From positions 134,964 through 198,963 of the forward strand of contig JAYZQT010000006.1 of the NCBI GenBank assembly GCA_036136335.1: a stretch of DNA of 64,000 bases. Direction: 5' to 3'. The translations under genes were made by a program, and so were the position numbers. Source of the stretch: JAYZQT01 sp036136335 (GTDB lineage Bacteria > Pseudomonadota > Alphaproteobacteria > MPNO01 > UBA830). The number at the start of each line of letters is the position of its first letter. The first letter of the stretch is position 1. The notes below the pieces were generated by a model. It made no database searches. It was given only the letters and a program-made list of their open reading frames with translations, and was not told where the DNA came from. Positions 24,661 to 33,198 of this stretch are shown here, one piece after another.

Positions 24661-26337
24661 TCACCTCGCGAAAGAATCCCGGAGCCCAACCGTTCGGTTA
24701 AATACAGGTGTGTCTTTCGTGCCGTCAGGATCAGCACAGAAATAGCCAAGCCGTTCAAATTGGACCACCTCCCCCACTGTCATTAAGGAGAGTGCTGGTT
24801 CGAGCTTGCAGCTAGAGAGTACTTCAAGTGATTCCTGGTTCAAAACAGAAAGAAAATCATCCCCCGTGTTAGGGTCTTCAACGTTAAACAATGGGTTGTA
24901 GAGGCGTACTTCCGCATCAACGGCATGTGGCACCGACACCCAGTGCAGTGTGCCCTTTACTTTTCGCCCATCGGGCGCACTCCCGCCACGGGTTTCCGGA
25001 TCGTAGGTACAGTGAAGTTCCTTAATTTCCCCGGTACCGTCTTTGATCACATCGGTGCAGGTCACGAAATAGGCCGAACGCAAACGCACTTCCCGACCCG
25101 GTCCGAGGCGAAAGAATTTTTTCGGCGGTTCTTCCATGAAATCGGTGCGCTCGATGTAAATTTCGCGACTGAATGGAACACTCCGGGTCCCGGCGGTTTC
25201 GTCGCGCGGATTGTTAACAGCAACAAGCTCTTCGATTTTCCCTTCAGGATAATTAATGATAACGATCTTTAACGGTCGCAAAACCGCCATTCGACGCAAC
25301 GCAGTTTCGTTCAGTGGATCACGGATGCAATGTTCAAACATCGCGGCCTGAACCACACCCTCGTTTTTTGAAATCGATAGCCTGCCTATAAAATCCCGAA
25401 TGGCCACCGGGGGCACTCCCCGGCGGCGCAAACCTGAAAGTGTTGGCATGCGCGGATCATCCCAACCAGCAACATGCCCGCCCGACACCAGTTCTGTGAG
25501 GCGACGCTTTGATAGTACGGTATGCGTCATGCTGAGGCGCGAAAACTCAAACTGGCGCGGGCGTCCGGGCACCGGAAGATTCTCGATTAACCAGTTGTAA
25601 AGCGGCCGATGATCCTCAAATTCCAGTGTACACAAAGAGTGGGTGACGCCTTCGATAGCATCCGTCTGCCCATGCGCAAAATCGTAGGTCGGATAGATAC
25701 ACCATTCATCCGCCGTTCGCGTGTGTGGGGCACATATAATCCGGTATATAACCGGATCGCGGAGATTTATATTTCCAGATGCCATGTCGATCTTGGCACG
25801 TAAAACCCTTGTACCGTCGTCAAAATCACCTGCGCGCATGCGACGGAACAGTTCGAGATTTTCGTCAACGCCCCGAGCCCGATAGGGGCTGTCACGTCCG
25901 GGTTCGGTGAGCGTACCCCGGTATTCCCGTATTTCCTCGGCGTCCAGGTCGTCGACGTAGGCTTTGCCGCCCTCGATGAGGTGTTCTGCCCATTCATACA
26001 ATTTTTCAAAATTGTCCGAAGCGTATTTTACCCTGTCCGCGCATTCGAAGCCGAGCCATGAAACGTCTTCCCGGATCGCGTCAATAAACCCCTGGTTTTC
26101 TTTTGCGGGATTGGTATCGTCGAACCGCAGGTTACATCGACCATTAAATTCGTTGGCTACGCCAAAATTCAGACAAATGGATTTTGCATGACCAATATGA
26201 AGATAGCCGTTGGGTTCGGGTGGAAAACGTGTGACGAGCCCAGAAACCTCTCCATCACCTAAATCCTCTCGAATTTGATCCCGGATGAAGTCATGGACCT
26301 CGTCCATTTCCTGATTGTCGGTCTTTACATCTTTCAT
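24661..26337 (-). CDS. glnS: Glutaminyl-tRNA synthetase
   Basis: A 558-residue class I aminoacyl-tRNA synthetase that charges tRNA-Gln with glutamine. HIGH motif at residues 47-50 (FPPEPNGYLHIGHAKS), KMSKS-equivalent VLSKR at 274-278, and the GlnRS-specific beta-barrel anticodon-binding domain in the C-terminal half (about 345-558). Length is normal for bacterial GlnRS. Alphaproteobacteria often make Gln-tRNA by the GatCAB route instead, so presence of glnS is a useful taxonomic clue. It is probably a single-gene unit, convergent with the TPP-enzyme gene. Confidence 0.97.
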   Translation of the reverse strand: MKDVKTDNQEMDEVHDFIRDQIREDLGDGEVSGLVTRFPPEPNGYLHIGHAKSICLNFGVANEFNGRCNLRFDDTNPAKENQGFIDAIREDVSWLGFECADRVKYASDNFEKLYEWAEHLIEGGKAYVDDLDAEEIREYRGTLTEPGRDSPYRARGVDENLELFRRMRAGDFDDGTRVLRAKIDMASGNINLRDPVIYRIICAPHTRTADEWCIYPTYDFAHGQTDAIEGVTHSLCTLEFEDHRPLYNWLIENLPVPGRPRQFEFSRLSMTHTVLSKRRLTELVSGGHVAGWDDPRMPTLSGLRRRGVPPVAIRDFIGRLSISKNEGVVQAAMFEHCIRDPLNETALRRMAVLRPLKIVIINYPEGKIEELVAVNNPRDETAGTRSVPFSREIYIERTDFMEEPPKKFFRLGPGREVRLRSAYFVTCTDVIKDGTGEIKELHCTYDPETRGGSAPDGRKVKGTLHWVSVPHAVDAEVRLYNPLFNVEDPNTGDDFLSVLNQESLEVLSSCKLEPALSLMTVGEVVQFERLGYFCADPDGTKDTPVFNRTVGLRDSFAR

Positions 26338-26390
26338 GTCTGACCAGCGTATAGCATGTCAGGGAAATGTTCTTAAGCAGGAAACACGTT

Positions 26391-27230
26391 TCAGGTTAGT
26401 TTGAGTAAAAATTCCCGCACAAGGGCAGCGGTTTCCCTTGGCTTTTCAATAAACGGAATATGTCCGCCGTCGGCAACCTCGGCATATGATGAGTTTGGGA
26501 TGGCATCAGAAATTTTTCGACTGAACGATGCCGGAATGAAATAGTCGTTATCCCCGGCAATTACCAGGGTGGGACAGGATATGCCAGTAATAAGATCGGT
26601 ATAAAGAGGCTCATCCTCCTGTCCCGGCTGCCGTCTGCCCCAATCCAAAACGGCATCCAGAAAAGCCATGTAAAGTTCTGGGGAGTTTTTTCGGATATTA
26701 ACCTGGTTCGCCTGCATGGCAGCGTAACCCTCATCGGTATCCATAAACTCGCGGGTCATAGTCGAAAGCCCCATAAAATCGGCGAGCTCTTCCCCCATCC
26801 CCAGCTTTGCGACCAGCTTTTTCCGCAGTGAGAAATTTGTCTCCATCGCTCGATCGAGTTCGGAGAACCCCCCAATCACGATCAGCGCACGTATCAGGTC
26901 AGGGTGGCGCAACGCCATAGCCTGCGCGGTAGAACCGCCGAGCGATGAACCAAGAACGTCAATCTTCTCGTAACCAATCTCTTTTGCCAGCGCGGCAAAA
27001 TCATCCGCCCAGAGTTCCGCCGAATAGAGCACCTTCGCGGGACTGTCTTTACGTGATTCGCCAATGCCACGGGGATCAACCAGTATGACGGTTGCGACAT
27101 CCTGAAGAAGTGGAGCAGCAAGACGATAGTAATGATGATCCATGCCCAGACCGGGCAACAGTAACAGCGGCGCGCCGCCGCCGTGTGCCTCGTACCAGAT
27201 TTCCGTGCCATTAACCGTTGCTAGCGCCAT
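26391..27230 (-). CDS. Alpha/beta hydrolase
   Basis: A 279-residue alpha/beta-hydrolase-fold protein. The nucleophile elbow is GSSLGG (LGSSLGGSTAQAM), the acid is in AGDNDYFIP and the catalytic His is in GGHIPF near the C-terminus. The oxyanion region is LLLPGLGMDHHYY. It resembles 3-oxoadipate enol-lactonase and other small ester or lactone hydrolases, but the substrate is unknown. I chose ATG 27230 with GGGAG 8 nt upstream; an ATG seven codons earlier has no ribosome site. It is divergent from the DMT-transporter operon, with 135 nt between. Confidence 0.92.
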   Translation of the reverse strand: MALATVNGTEIWYEAHGGGAPLLLLPGLGMDHHYYRLAAPLLQDVATVILVDPRGIGESRKDSPAKVLYSAELWADDFAALAKEIGYEKIDVLGSSLGGSTAQAMALRHPDLIRALIVIGGFSELDRAMETNFSLRKKLVAKLGMGEELADFMGLSTMTREFMDTDEGYAAMQANQVNIRKNSPELYMAFLDAVLDWGRRQPGQEDEPLYTDLITGISCPTLVIAGDNDYFIPASFSRKISDAIPNSSYAEVADGGHIPFIEKPRETAALVREFLLKLT

Positions 27231-27365
27231 TTCAGATGCTCCCGCAATCATTTAACTCAAACCAAATTATAGCATCGCACTTGATCCATCCTGCAACACC
27301 GAATGAACACCCGTTCCTTGTAAGGACTGATTGAGTTAGTTTCGCAAAATGCAGGGGATTTCTAA

Positions 27366-28250
27366 GTGCTGAAAACAGGCCCGGCCGCCGGGATATTCTG
27401 GATGTGCATGGCGACCCTGATCAGTTCAATATCGGGCGGCATGGTGCGCGAACTTGCAGGCCAAATACCGACAATGGAGCTGGTATTTTTCCGCAATGTC
27501 ATTGCCTTGATGGTCCTGTTCCCAATCGTTCGCCGTCAGGGGATACGGCTACCGGACCTTAATCAGGCAAAGCTATACGCCGTTCGGGTTGTTCTGACAT
27601 ATGGCGCAATGGTTATGCTCTTCTATGCGCTCGCCCGGATGCCTATAGCAGATGTATACGCACTGCAATACACTACCCCCCTGTTCACTATGGTCCTCGC
27701 GGTCCTGATCCTGAAGCAGTATGCGGACAGGCACAGTTGGGCAGCCTGCATAGTAGGTTTTATTGGCACATTGATTGTAATGCGGCCGGGAATTATCGAG
27801 ATTACCCTTGCTACCGTGGCTGCGCTTACAATGGCATTGCTTTACGCGGGCACCAATACGACGATCAAGCTGCTGGCCCGAAAGGACAATCCTGAAGTCA
27901 TCACTTTGTGGACCAACGTGATGATGTTGCCCCTTGCGCTGTTTCCTGCATTGATTTTCTGGGTGACCCCGACGTTCGAGCAGTGGCCCCTGGTGATCGG
28001 AATTGGCATTGTGAGTAGCATTGGCGGTTATTGCTTTACGAGATCGGTGTCGGCCGCGGACGCGCGCATTGTTCAGCCGTTTCAGTTTTCACGAATGATT
28101 TTTGCGACCGCAATTGGCTGGATCATGTTTTCCGAACTTCCGGACGTCTGGACTTGGGTGGGCGCCGCCGTGATCTTCGGCGCATCCTACTATAGGGTTT
28201 ACCGGGAAGGTCTAGCGCGAAGGGCCAAAGCGGGACAGAAAACAGGATGA
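27366..28250 (+). CDS. DMT-superfamily transporter (EamA family)
   Basis: A 294-residue inner-membrane protein with two EamA repeats and about ten transmembrane helices, typical of drug/metabolite exporters. The C-terminal tail is basic (RRAKAGQK), consistent with a cytoplasmic end. The start is GTG 27366 with AGGGG 8 nt upstream. It is the first gene of a tightly packed operon: its stop overlaps the next gene (ATGA), which in turn overlaps the one after. Transport of the substrate or product of the ligase and amidohydrolase encoded downstream is the likely role. Confidence 0.93.
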   Translation: MLKTGPAAGIFWMCMATLISSISGGMVRELAGQIPTMELVFFRNVIALMVLFPIVRRQGIRLPDLNQAKLYAVRVVLTYGAMVMLFYALARMPIADVYALQYTTPLFTMVLAVLILKQYADRHSWAACIVGFIGTLIVMRPGIIEITLATVAALTMALLYAGTNTTIKLLARKDNPEVITLWTNVMMLPLALFPALIFWVTPTFEQWPLVIGIGIVSSIGGYCFTRSVSAADARIVQPFQFSRMIFATAIGWIMFSELPDVWTWVGAAVIFGASYYRVYREGLARRAKAGQKTG

Positions 28251-29824
28251 GCATGACCGTTCCCGACCAACCGCAGGTTTCCTATCGGAGCGTACTGACA
28301 ATGCTTCGGGACAATTCGCAAAAAACTCCAGATCAGATTTGCCTGATTTCGATCCAGCAAAACAAGTCGTTGACCTGGCGCCAGTTGTACATTCTGACCA
28401 ACAAACTGTCAGCCTGGCTACACGAACAGAACATCAGCGCTAACGACCGGATCCTTGTTTTAACGAACAACTCACTCGAAAACCTTGTTTTATATTATGG
28501 CATACAACGCCATGGTGCGACATTTTGCACCGTTAATGTAGATATCAACACAAACCATATGAGGGAAATTCTGAAACGGCTTGGCCCGAGTATTGTGTTT
28601 TGGGCTGACGAACTTAATTTTGAAAATATCCGAAGCGAGGTCCCATGCAGATGGATCCCGTTTGGGCCAGCAGATCCGGATGGGATATCTTCCGCAGACG
28701 GCGGTGTTTTCGAGGAACTCAACACCCGCGATGGCCTGACGGAGCCCAGTGAAGTTTCGGCCGAGACGGATGATGCCGTCATATGCTTTACCTCGGGTAC
28801 CACCGATCAGCCCAAAGGTGTAATACACAGCTTTGGAAACTACAACTTTATCGGTGCACAGACTGCCTTTCTCTGGGGCCTAAAACAGACTGACAGAGTG
28901 CTGGAATACCGGTCCTTTGCTTGGTCTTCGTCCCACCAGATTGTCTTGCAACCACTGCTTGTTGGGGGCGGGTGCGTGGCCTTCACGCCGAAGTTTTCTT
29001 TTAGTGAAATGTTTAACTGGATCCGGGATTATAGAATCACAAAGGCGATCGGCATACCGGCCGTAATCAACATGTTGCTGGACCACACAGCGGGCGAACA
29101 TACATCCTCTCTAAAAACGCTGGAATTCATGAGTTGCAGCACCGCTCCACTTATGGATGAACAGCATAGAAAATTTGAAAAATTATACGACATTAAGCTC
29201 ATACAGCATTACGGAATGAGCGAAGGTGGGACCGTGGCAGGTAACCATCATCTGAACCGGCGCATCGGCAGTGTAGGCAAGCCCGGTATTGGGCAGAATC
29301 TCGCTATTGTTGACGATAACGGAAATCCAGTCACGCAGGGAGGAGAAGGCGAAATTGAAATTGGGGGACCCCAGAATGCTACAGCGTATCTTGGCCAGAA
29401 CGGTAGCGTGGAACCTGTGCGAGGCAATCGGCTGAAAACTGGGGATCTGGGCATTCTTGATGAAGATGGTTACCTGAGAATTACAGGCCGCTCTAAAGAT
29501 CTGATAATCCGGGGCGGCGTCAATGTCGCCCCTCTGGAAATTGACAATGTCGTAATTGAACACCCGGAGGTGCTGGAGGTCTGCACGGTTGGGGTGCCGG
29601 ATGCGATATACGGCGAGGCAATTGTCTGCTACGTAGTCCCGCTCACCGGAAAAACGCCGACGGCGGCAGATATCCGGTTACATTGTGCAAACACATTGCC
29701 GGAGTTCAAGCGGCCCGCGCACATTGTGGTAACGGATGCGATTGCAAGAAACCAACGAGGTAAGGTTGACCGCAATGCGATGAAAAACGTCTGGTTGGAG
29801 ACGCTGGAAGGGCAGTCACTATGA
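28247..29824 (+). CDS. AMP-dependent acyl-CoA synthetase/ligase
   Basis: A 525-residue class I adenylate-forming enzyme, which activates a carboxylic acid with ATP and usually transfers it to CoA. Motifs: CFTSGTTDQPKGV (A3, P-loop-like), HYGMSEGG (A5), TGDLGILDEDGYLRITGRSK (A7/A8) and NQRGKVDRNAM with the catalytic lysine (A10). Starts by ATGA overlap with the transporter gene and ends by ATGA overlap with the amidohydrolase gene, so the three are translated as a unit. The acid could be a fatty or aromatic acid released by the amidohydrolase. Confidence 0.93.
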   Translation: MSMTVPDQPQVSYRSVLTMLRDNSQKTPDQICLISIQQNKSLTWRQLYILTNKLSAWLHEQNISANDRILVLTNNSLENLVLYYGIQRHGATFCTVNVDINTNHMREILKRLGPSIVFWADELNFENIRSEVPCRWIPFGPADPDGISSADGGVFEELNTRDGLTEPSEVSAETDDAVICFTSGTTDQPKGVIHSFGNYNFIGAQTAFLWGLKQTDRVLEYRSFAWSSSHQIVLQPLLVGGGCVAFTPKFSFSEMFNWIRDYRITKAIGIPAVINMLLDHTAGEHTSSLKTLEFMSCSTAPLMDEQHRKFEKLYDIKLIQHYGMSEGGTVAGNHHLNRRIGSVGKPGIGQNLAIVDDNGNPVTQGGEGEIEIGGPQNATAYLGQNGSVEPVRGNRLKTGDLGILDEDGYLRITGRSKDLIIRGGVNVAPLEIDNVVIEHPEVLEVCTVGVPDAIYGEAIVCYVVPLTGKTPTAADIRLHCANTLPEFKRPAHIVVTDAIARNQRGKVDRNAMKNVWLETLEGQSL

Positions 29825-31425
29825 CCTTGTCAACCGTTATCCGGAACGGCCATGTTATCGATGGCAGTGGCTCACCCGGTATAGAAACTGATATCGCCAT
29901 CACCGAGGGCCGCATTGTGGAAATTGGACGTGATATTTCCTCCAGCGGTGCAGAAACCATTGACGCATCAGGTAAAGTACTCGCGCCGGGTTTCATCGAC
30001 ATTAAAACTCACTCGGACTGGACCCTCCCCCTAATGCCCCAGGCGGAGAGTAAAATACGCCAGGGTGTAACGACGGAGGTTATTGGTCACTGTGGGTATT
30101 CATGCGCTCCCGCGCTACCCGACAAAGTGGATGCGTTGACAGACTACCTCAGTCCGAGCGCACCATGGCTGACGTTCCGCGCTACAAATTTTGCCAACTA
30201 TCTGGATCAGTACCCGGCGTTATCCGTCAACACCATACATCTGGTGGGACACAACACACTCCGACTAATGGCGATGGGTATGGAAAACAGAGCACCTACG
30301 GTGACGGAACTAGATCAAATGCGCATGCTGCTGATCGAGGCACTCGACGCGGGTGCCCTCGGTATGTCGTCCGGTTTGTTTACGGCACCCGGGTCGTACT
30401 CAGACGTTGACGAAATGGTTGCCCTCGGCAGAACACTGGTGGACGCGGGTGGGCGTTATTTCACCCACTTGCGGGACGAAGGCAACGAGGTATTTTGTTC
30501 TGTTCAGGAAGCCATGGAATTTGCTCAACAGGTCGGGGTTCATGTTCAGATTGTGCACATGAAACTTTCAGGAACAGATAACTGGGGCGGGGCAAAAAAA
30601 TTAATTGACCTGCTGGCAGAAGCTCGCCGAACTGGCGTTCCCATAGACTGCGATATTTATCCCTATACCGCTGCGAGCAATCCGTTGAAGAACTTATTTC
30701 CACCCTGGCTCCAGGAGGGCGGCGTGGAGGCTATGATAACCCGGCTGCGAGACAAAAATACACGGGTCAGGCTTCGCAAAGAAGTCGGTAAAGACGGTCT
30801 TAACAATTTTGGCCGCATCCCGAGCTGGGATGCCGTTCGTATCTCAATTTCACCCGATTTACCCCAATATGCCGGAAGAACCATTGGAGATATCGCCGCA
30901 GAACGCAACAGTGATGCATTCGATACTGCACTTGACTATATCGTGGACGACCGTGGTCAGACCCGGGTACTGGTAGGGTCAATTTCCGAAGACGATGTTA
31001 CTGATTTTGTGCGGTCTCCCGACATAATGATCGGCTCAGACGGTAATTCTGTCGCCCCTTTCGGGGTTACTGGTCAGGGCCGGCCGCATCCAAGGTTCTA
31101 CGGAACCTTTCCTCGTGTTCTTGGACAATATTCGCGCGAGCAGGGGATTTTACCTCTACACGAGGCTGTTTGGAAAATGACCGGCGCCTCAGCAAAAGCA
31201 CTTGGGTTGAGAAACAGGGGATTGGTCCGTGAAGGATACGCGGCTGACATCACAATATTTGACCCAGACACGGTGGGTGAACTTGCGACCTACGAAAACC
31301 CGCATAAGTTTGCGACCGGCATCGTACAGGTTATTGTTAACGGCAAAACAGTGTTTCGCGATGGTGAGCACACGGGGACACTGGCCGGCCGGATCCTCCG
31401 GCGCCAAACCGATTTTCTTATTTAA
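29821..31425 (+). CDS. D-aminoacylase-like amidohydrolase
   Basis: A 534-residue amidohydrolase of the N-acyl-D-amino-acid deacylase group. It has the N-terminal beta-sandwich start (VIRNGHVIDGSGSPG) and metal-site segment GFIDIKTHSD. C91 in IGHCGYS is the cysteine ligand typical of this group. HLRDEG near 218 and MIGSDG near 400 follow. The usual His-x-His at the first metal segment reads K62-T-H64, so one histidine is replaced by lysine. Ends 8 nt into the convergent HyuB gene. Together with the ligase and transporter it suggests cleavage of an N-acyl amino compound followed by CoA activation of the acid. Confidence 0.92.
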   Translation: MTLSTVIRNGHVIDGSGSPGIETDIAITEGRIVEIGRDISSSGAETIDASGKVLAPGFIDIKTHSDWTLPLMPQAESKIRQGVTTEVIGHCGYSCAPALPDKVDALTDYLSPSAPWLTFRATNFANYLDQYPALSVNTIHLVGHNTLRLMAMGMENRAPTVTELDQMRMLLIEALDAGALGMSSGLFTAPGSYSDVDEMVALGRTLVDAGGRYFTHLRDEGNEVFCSVQEAMEFAQQVGVHVQIVHMKLSGTDNWGGAKKLIDLLAEARRTGVPIDCDIYPYTAASNPLKNLFPPWLQEGGVEAMITRLRDKNTRVRLRKEVGKDGLNNFGRIPSWDAVRISISPDLPQYAGRTIGDIAAERNSDAFDTALDYIVDDRGQTRVLVGSISEDDVTDFVRSPDIMIGSDGNSVAPFGVTGQGRPHPRFYGTFPRVLGQYSREQGILPLHEAVWKMTGASAKALGLRNRGLVREGYAADITIFDPDTVGELATYENPHKFATGIVQVIVNGKTVFRDGEHTGTLAGRILRRQTDFLI

Positions 31426-33196
31426 CCTCGGTCGCTTTCACCAGCTGATCCCGGCAAATCTTAGTCGCCGGCAGATCAGGAATACCATCCTTCCCAACAA
31501 TGACCCCGTAAACCTTTTCTGCTTTGACTTGAGAAATATATCCCGCCTCAACATCGGCCCCGACTTCGTCCACAGCTCGTTCAAGCGGGCTGCCGAATCC
31601 GCCGCCGCCGCCGGTTTTAAGCCTGAAAGAATCACCAGGCTTCATTGTGGTCATGCCCTTCAGAATTTCTCGAAAGTCACCCTCAACGGGTTCAATCACC
31701 GCAATTGCGGTTTTTCCATCTGAACCACCATTTAACCCCCACGGAGGACATTTTGTTCGGTCAATCTGTACACTTACACCAGTATCTGCCAGCACCCGAA
31801 TAACCTTTTCGGTCCCCAGCCCACCTCGCTGTGCGCCATCACCGCCAGAGTCCTGACGCAATCCGATGGATTCAACAACAAATGGGCAGATTGTCTCCTG
31901 CACTTCGACCGGTACGTCAAGCGTGTCGCCATGAGCCATGGTCTTGTATGGTCCCGCACCATCAAGGCTTGAGGTTGCGCCCCATCCACCATGCCCGGTG
32001 TCTAGCTGCTGGTACAACTCCCCTGTCTTGGGATCCTTCCCATAGAAACAGTGGGCGGAAAATGATGCGTGGTGTCCACCCGCAGCAACCGAGGGTTCCG
32101 CGGCGCCCACCGCACGGATGATGGTGTCTATTACCGTTGGCAACGTCGCACTATACAAACCCATTGGAGCGGTCGGCCCGGCACTCAGGAATGTGCCGTC
32201 TGGAATAATTATATTCAGTGCCCGAAAGCAACCCTCGTTTGCCGGTTCGTCTGGTGCGGTTAAAATTTTAAATGCGATACGTGCAGCGGGGTATGCACCG
32301 CCGAATGACCCTGAATTCAGGGGTCCTTTCAAGACGCCGCCCAAATTCGAAAAATCGATTGTCATGGAGGAACCTTCAATACGCACCTCTACCGAAACTG
32401 ATACCGGCTCCCAATCATCAACCTCGTCACCATCCAGAAAGGCGCTCGCACGCCAGACACCGTCCGGAAGTTTCCGAACCGCCTCACGGGCAACCGCTTC
32501 CGACTGGTCCCAGATCGCTATTATCGCCGCCCGCATTTCTGCCACACCGTAACGGTTAACCAGTGCCGCAAACTTGTCTTTTCCAGTCAGGGTCCCGGCG
32601 AGCTGGGCATCCAGATCTCCAAAGACCATTACGGGAAACCGCGTATTGTATTTTATTACCCGGTAAAGTTCCTCGTTGCGGACCCCGCGCTGCCAAAGTT
32701 TTACAGTCCGGTACTGTATACCCTCCTGAAATATCTCGGTTGTATCGGGGGCCCAGCACGAGCCCACCGTGTTTCCACCCACATCAACCCAATGGACAAG
32801 AACACACATGAAACCGAAAAGATCTTCTTTATTTGGACCCACAAATACCGGAGTGTACATGACAACATTATTTAAATGCTGCCCCAGTGTGCCTGAGTGA
32901 TTTGAAATTATTATATCGCCTTCAAATATCTGATCCGCACCATAGATCTCCAGTCCATCGCGCACTGCGTTACCTAGTGCATTCGCCACAAAGATGGGTA
33001 TGGACCCGGAACCCTGGGCAACCAGCCGGCCTTCAGGATCAACCAGTCCGGTCGCGAAATCCTTGTATTCGTATACCAGTGGACTGAAAGCGGTCCTGGT
33101 TATGTTTGCGTCGATTTCATTTGGGATTGCTACGAGGCTGTGGCGAATTATCTCCAGTTGAATTGGGTCTAGGCTTACCTCAGATGGCATATCCAT
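31418..33196 (-). CDS. Hydantoinase B/oxoprolinase family protein
   Basis: A 592-residue HyuB-type subunit. With HyuA it forms an ATP-dependent complex that opens hydantoins, 5-oxoproline or similar cyclic amides; some members instead carboxylate ketones such as acetone or acetophenone. Characteristic segments are DPIQLEIIRHSLVAIPNEID at the start, the GGGGFGSPLERA end and the DFSNLGG stretch in the middle. ATG 33196 has AGGAGA 6 nt upstream and follows the HyuA stop by 2 nt. It is convergent with the D-aminoacylase-like gene and overlaps it by 8 nt. Confidence 0.93.
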   Translation of the reverse strand: MDMPSEVSLDPIQLEIIRHSLVAIPNEIDANITRTAFSPLVYEYKDFATGLVDPEGRLVAQGSGSIPIFVANALGNAVRDGLEIYGADQIFEGDIIISNHSGTLGQHLNNVVMYTPVFVGPNKEDLFGFMCVLVHWVDVGGNTVGSCWAPDTTEIFQEGIQYRTVKLWQRGVRNEELYRVIKYNTRFPVMVFGDLDAQLAGTLTGKDKFAALVNRYGVAEMRAAIIAIWDQSEAVAREAVRKLPDGVWRASAFLDGDEVDDWEPVSVSVEVRIEGSSMTIDFSNLGGVLKGPLNSGSFGGAYPAARIAFKILTAPDEPANEGCFRALNIIIPDGTFLSAGPTAPMGLYSATLPTVIDTIIRAVGAAEPSVAAGGHHASFSAHCFYGKDPKTGELYQQLDTGHGGWGATSSLDGAGPYKTMAHGDTLDVPVEVQETICPFVVESIGLRQDSGGDGAQRGGLGTEKVIRVLADTGVSVQIDRTKCPPWGLNGGSDGKTAIAVIEPVEGDFREILKGMTTMKPGDSFRLKTGGGGGFGSPLERAVDEVGADVEAGYISQVKAEKVYGVIVGKDGIPDLPATKICRDQLVKATEVK

Positions 33197-33198
33197 TT

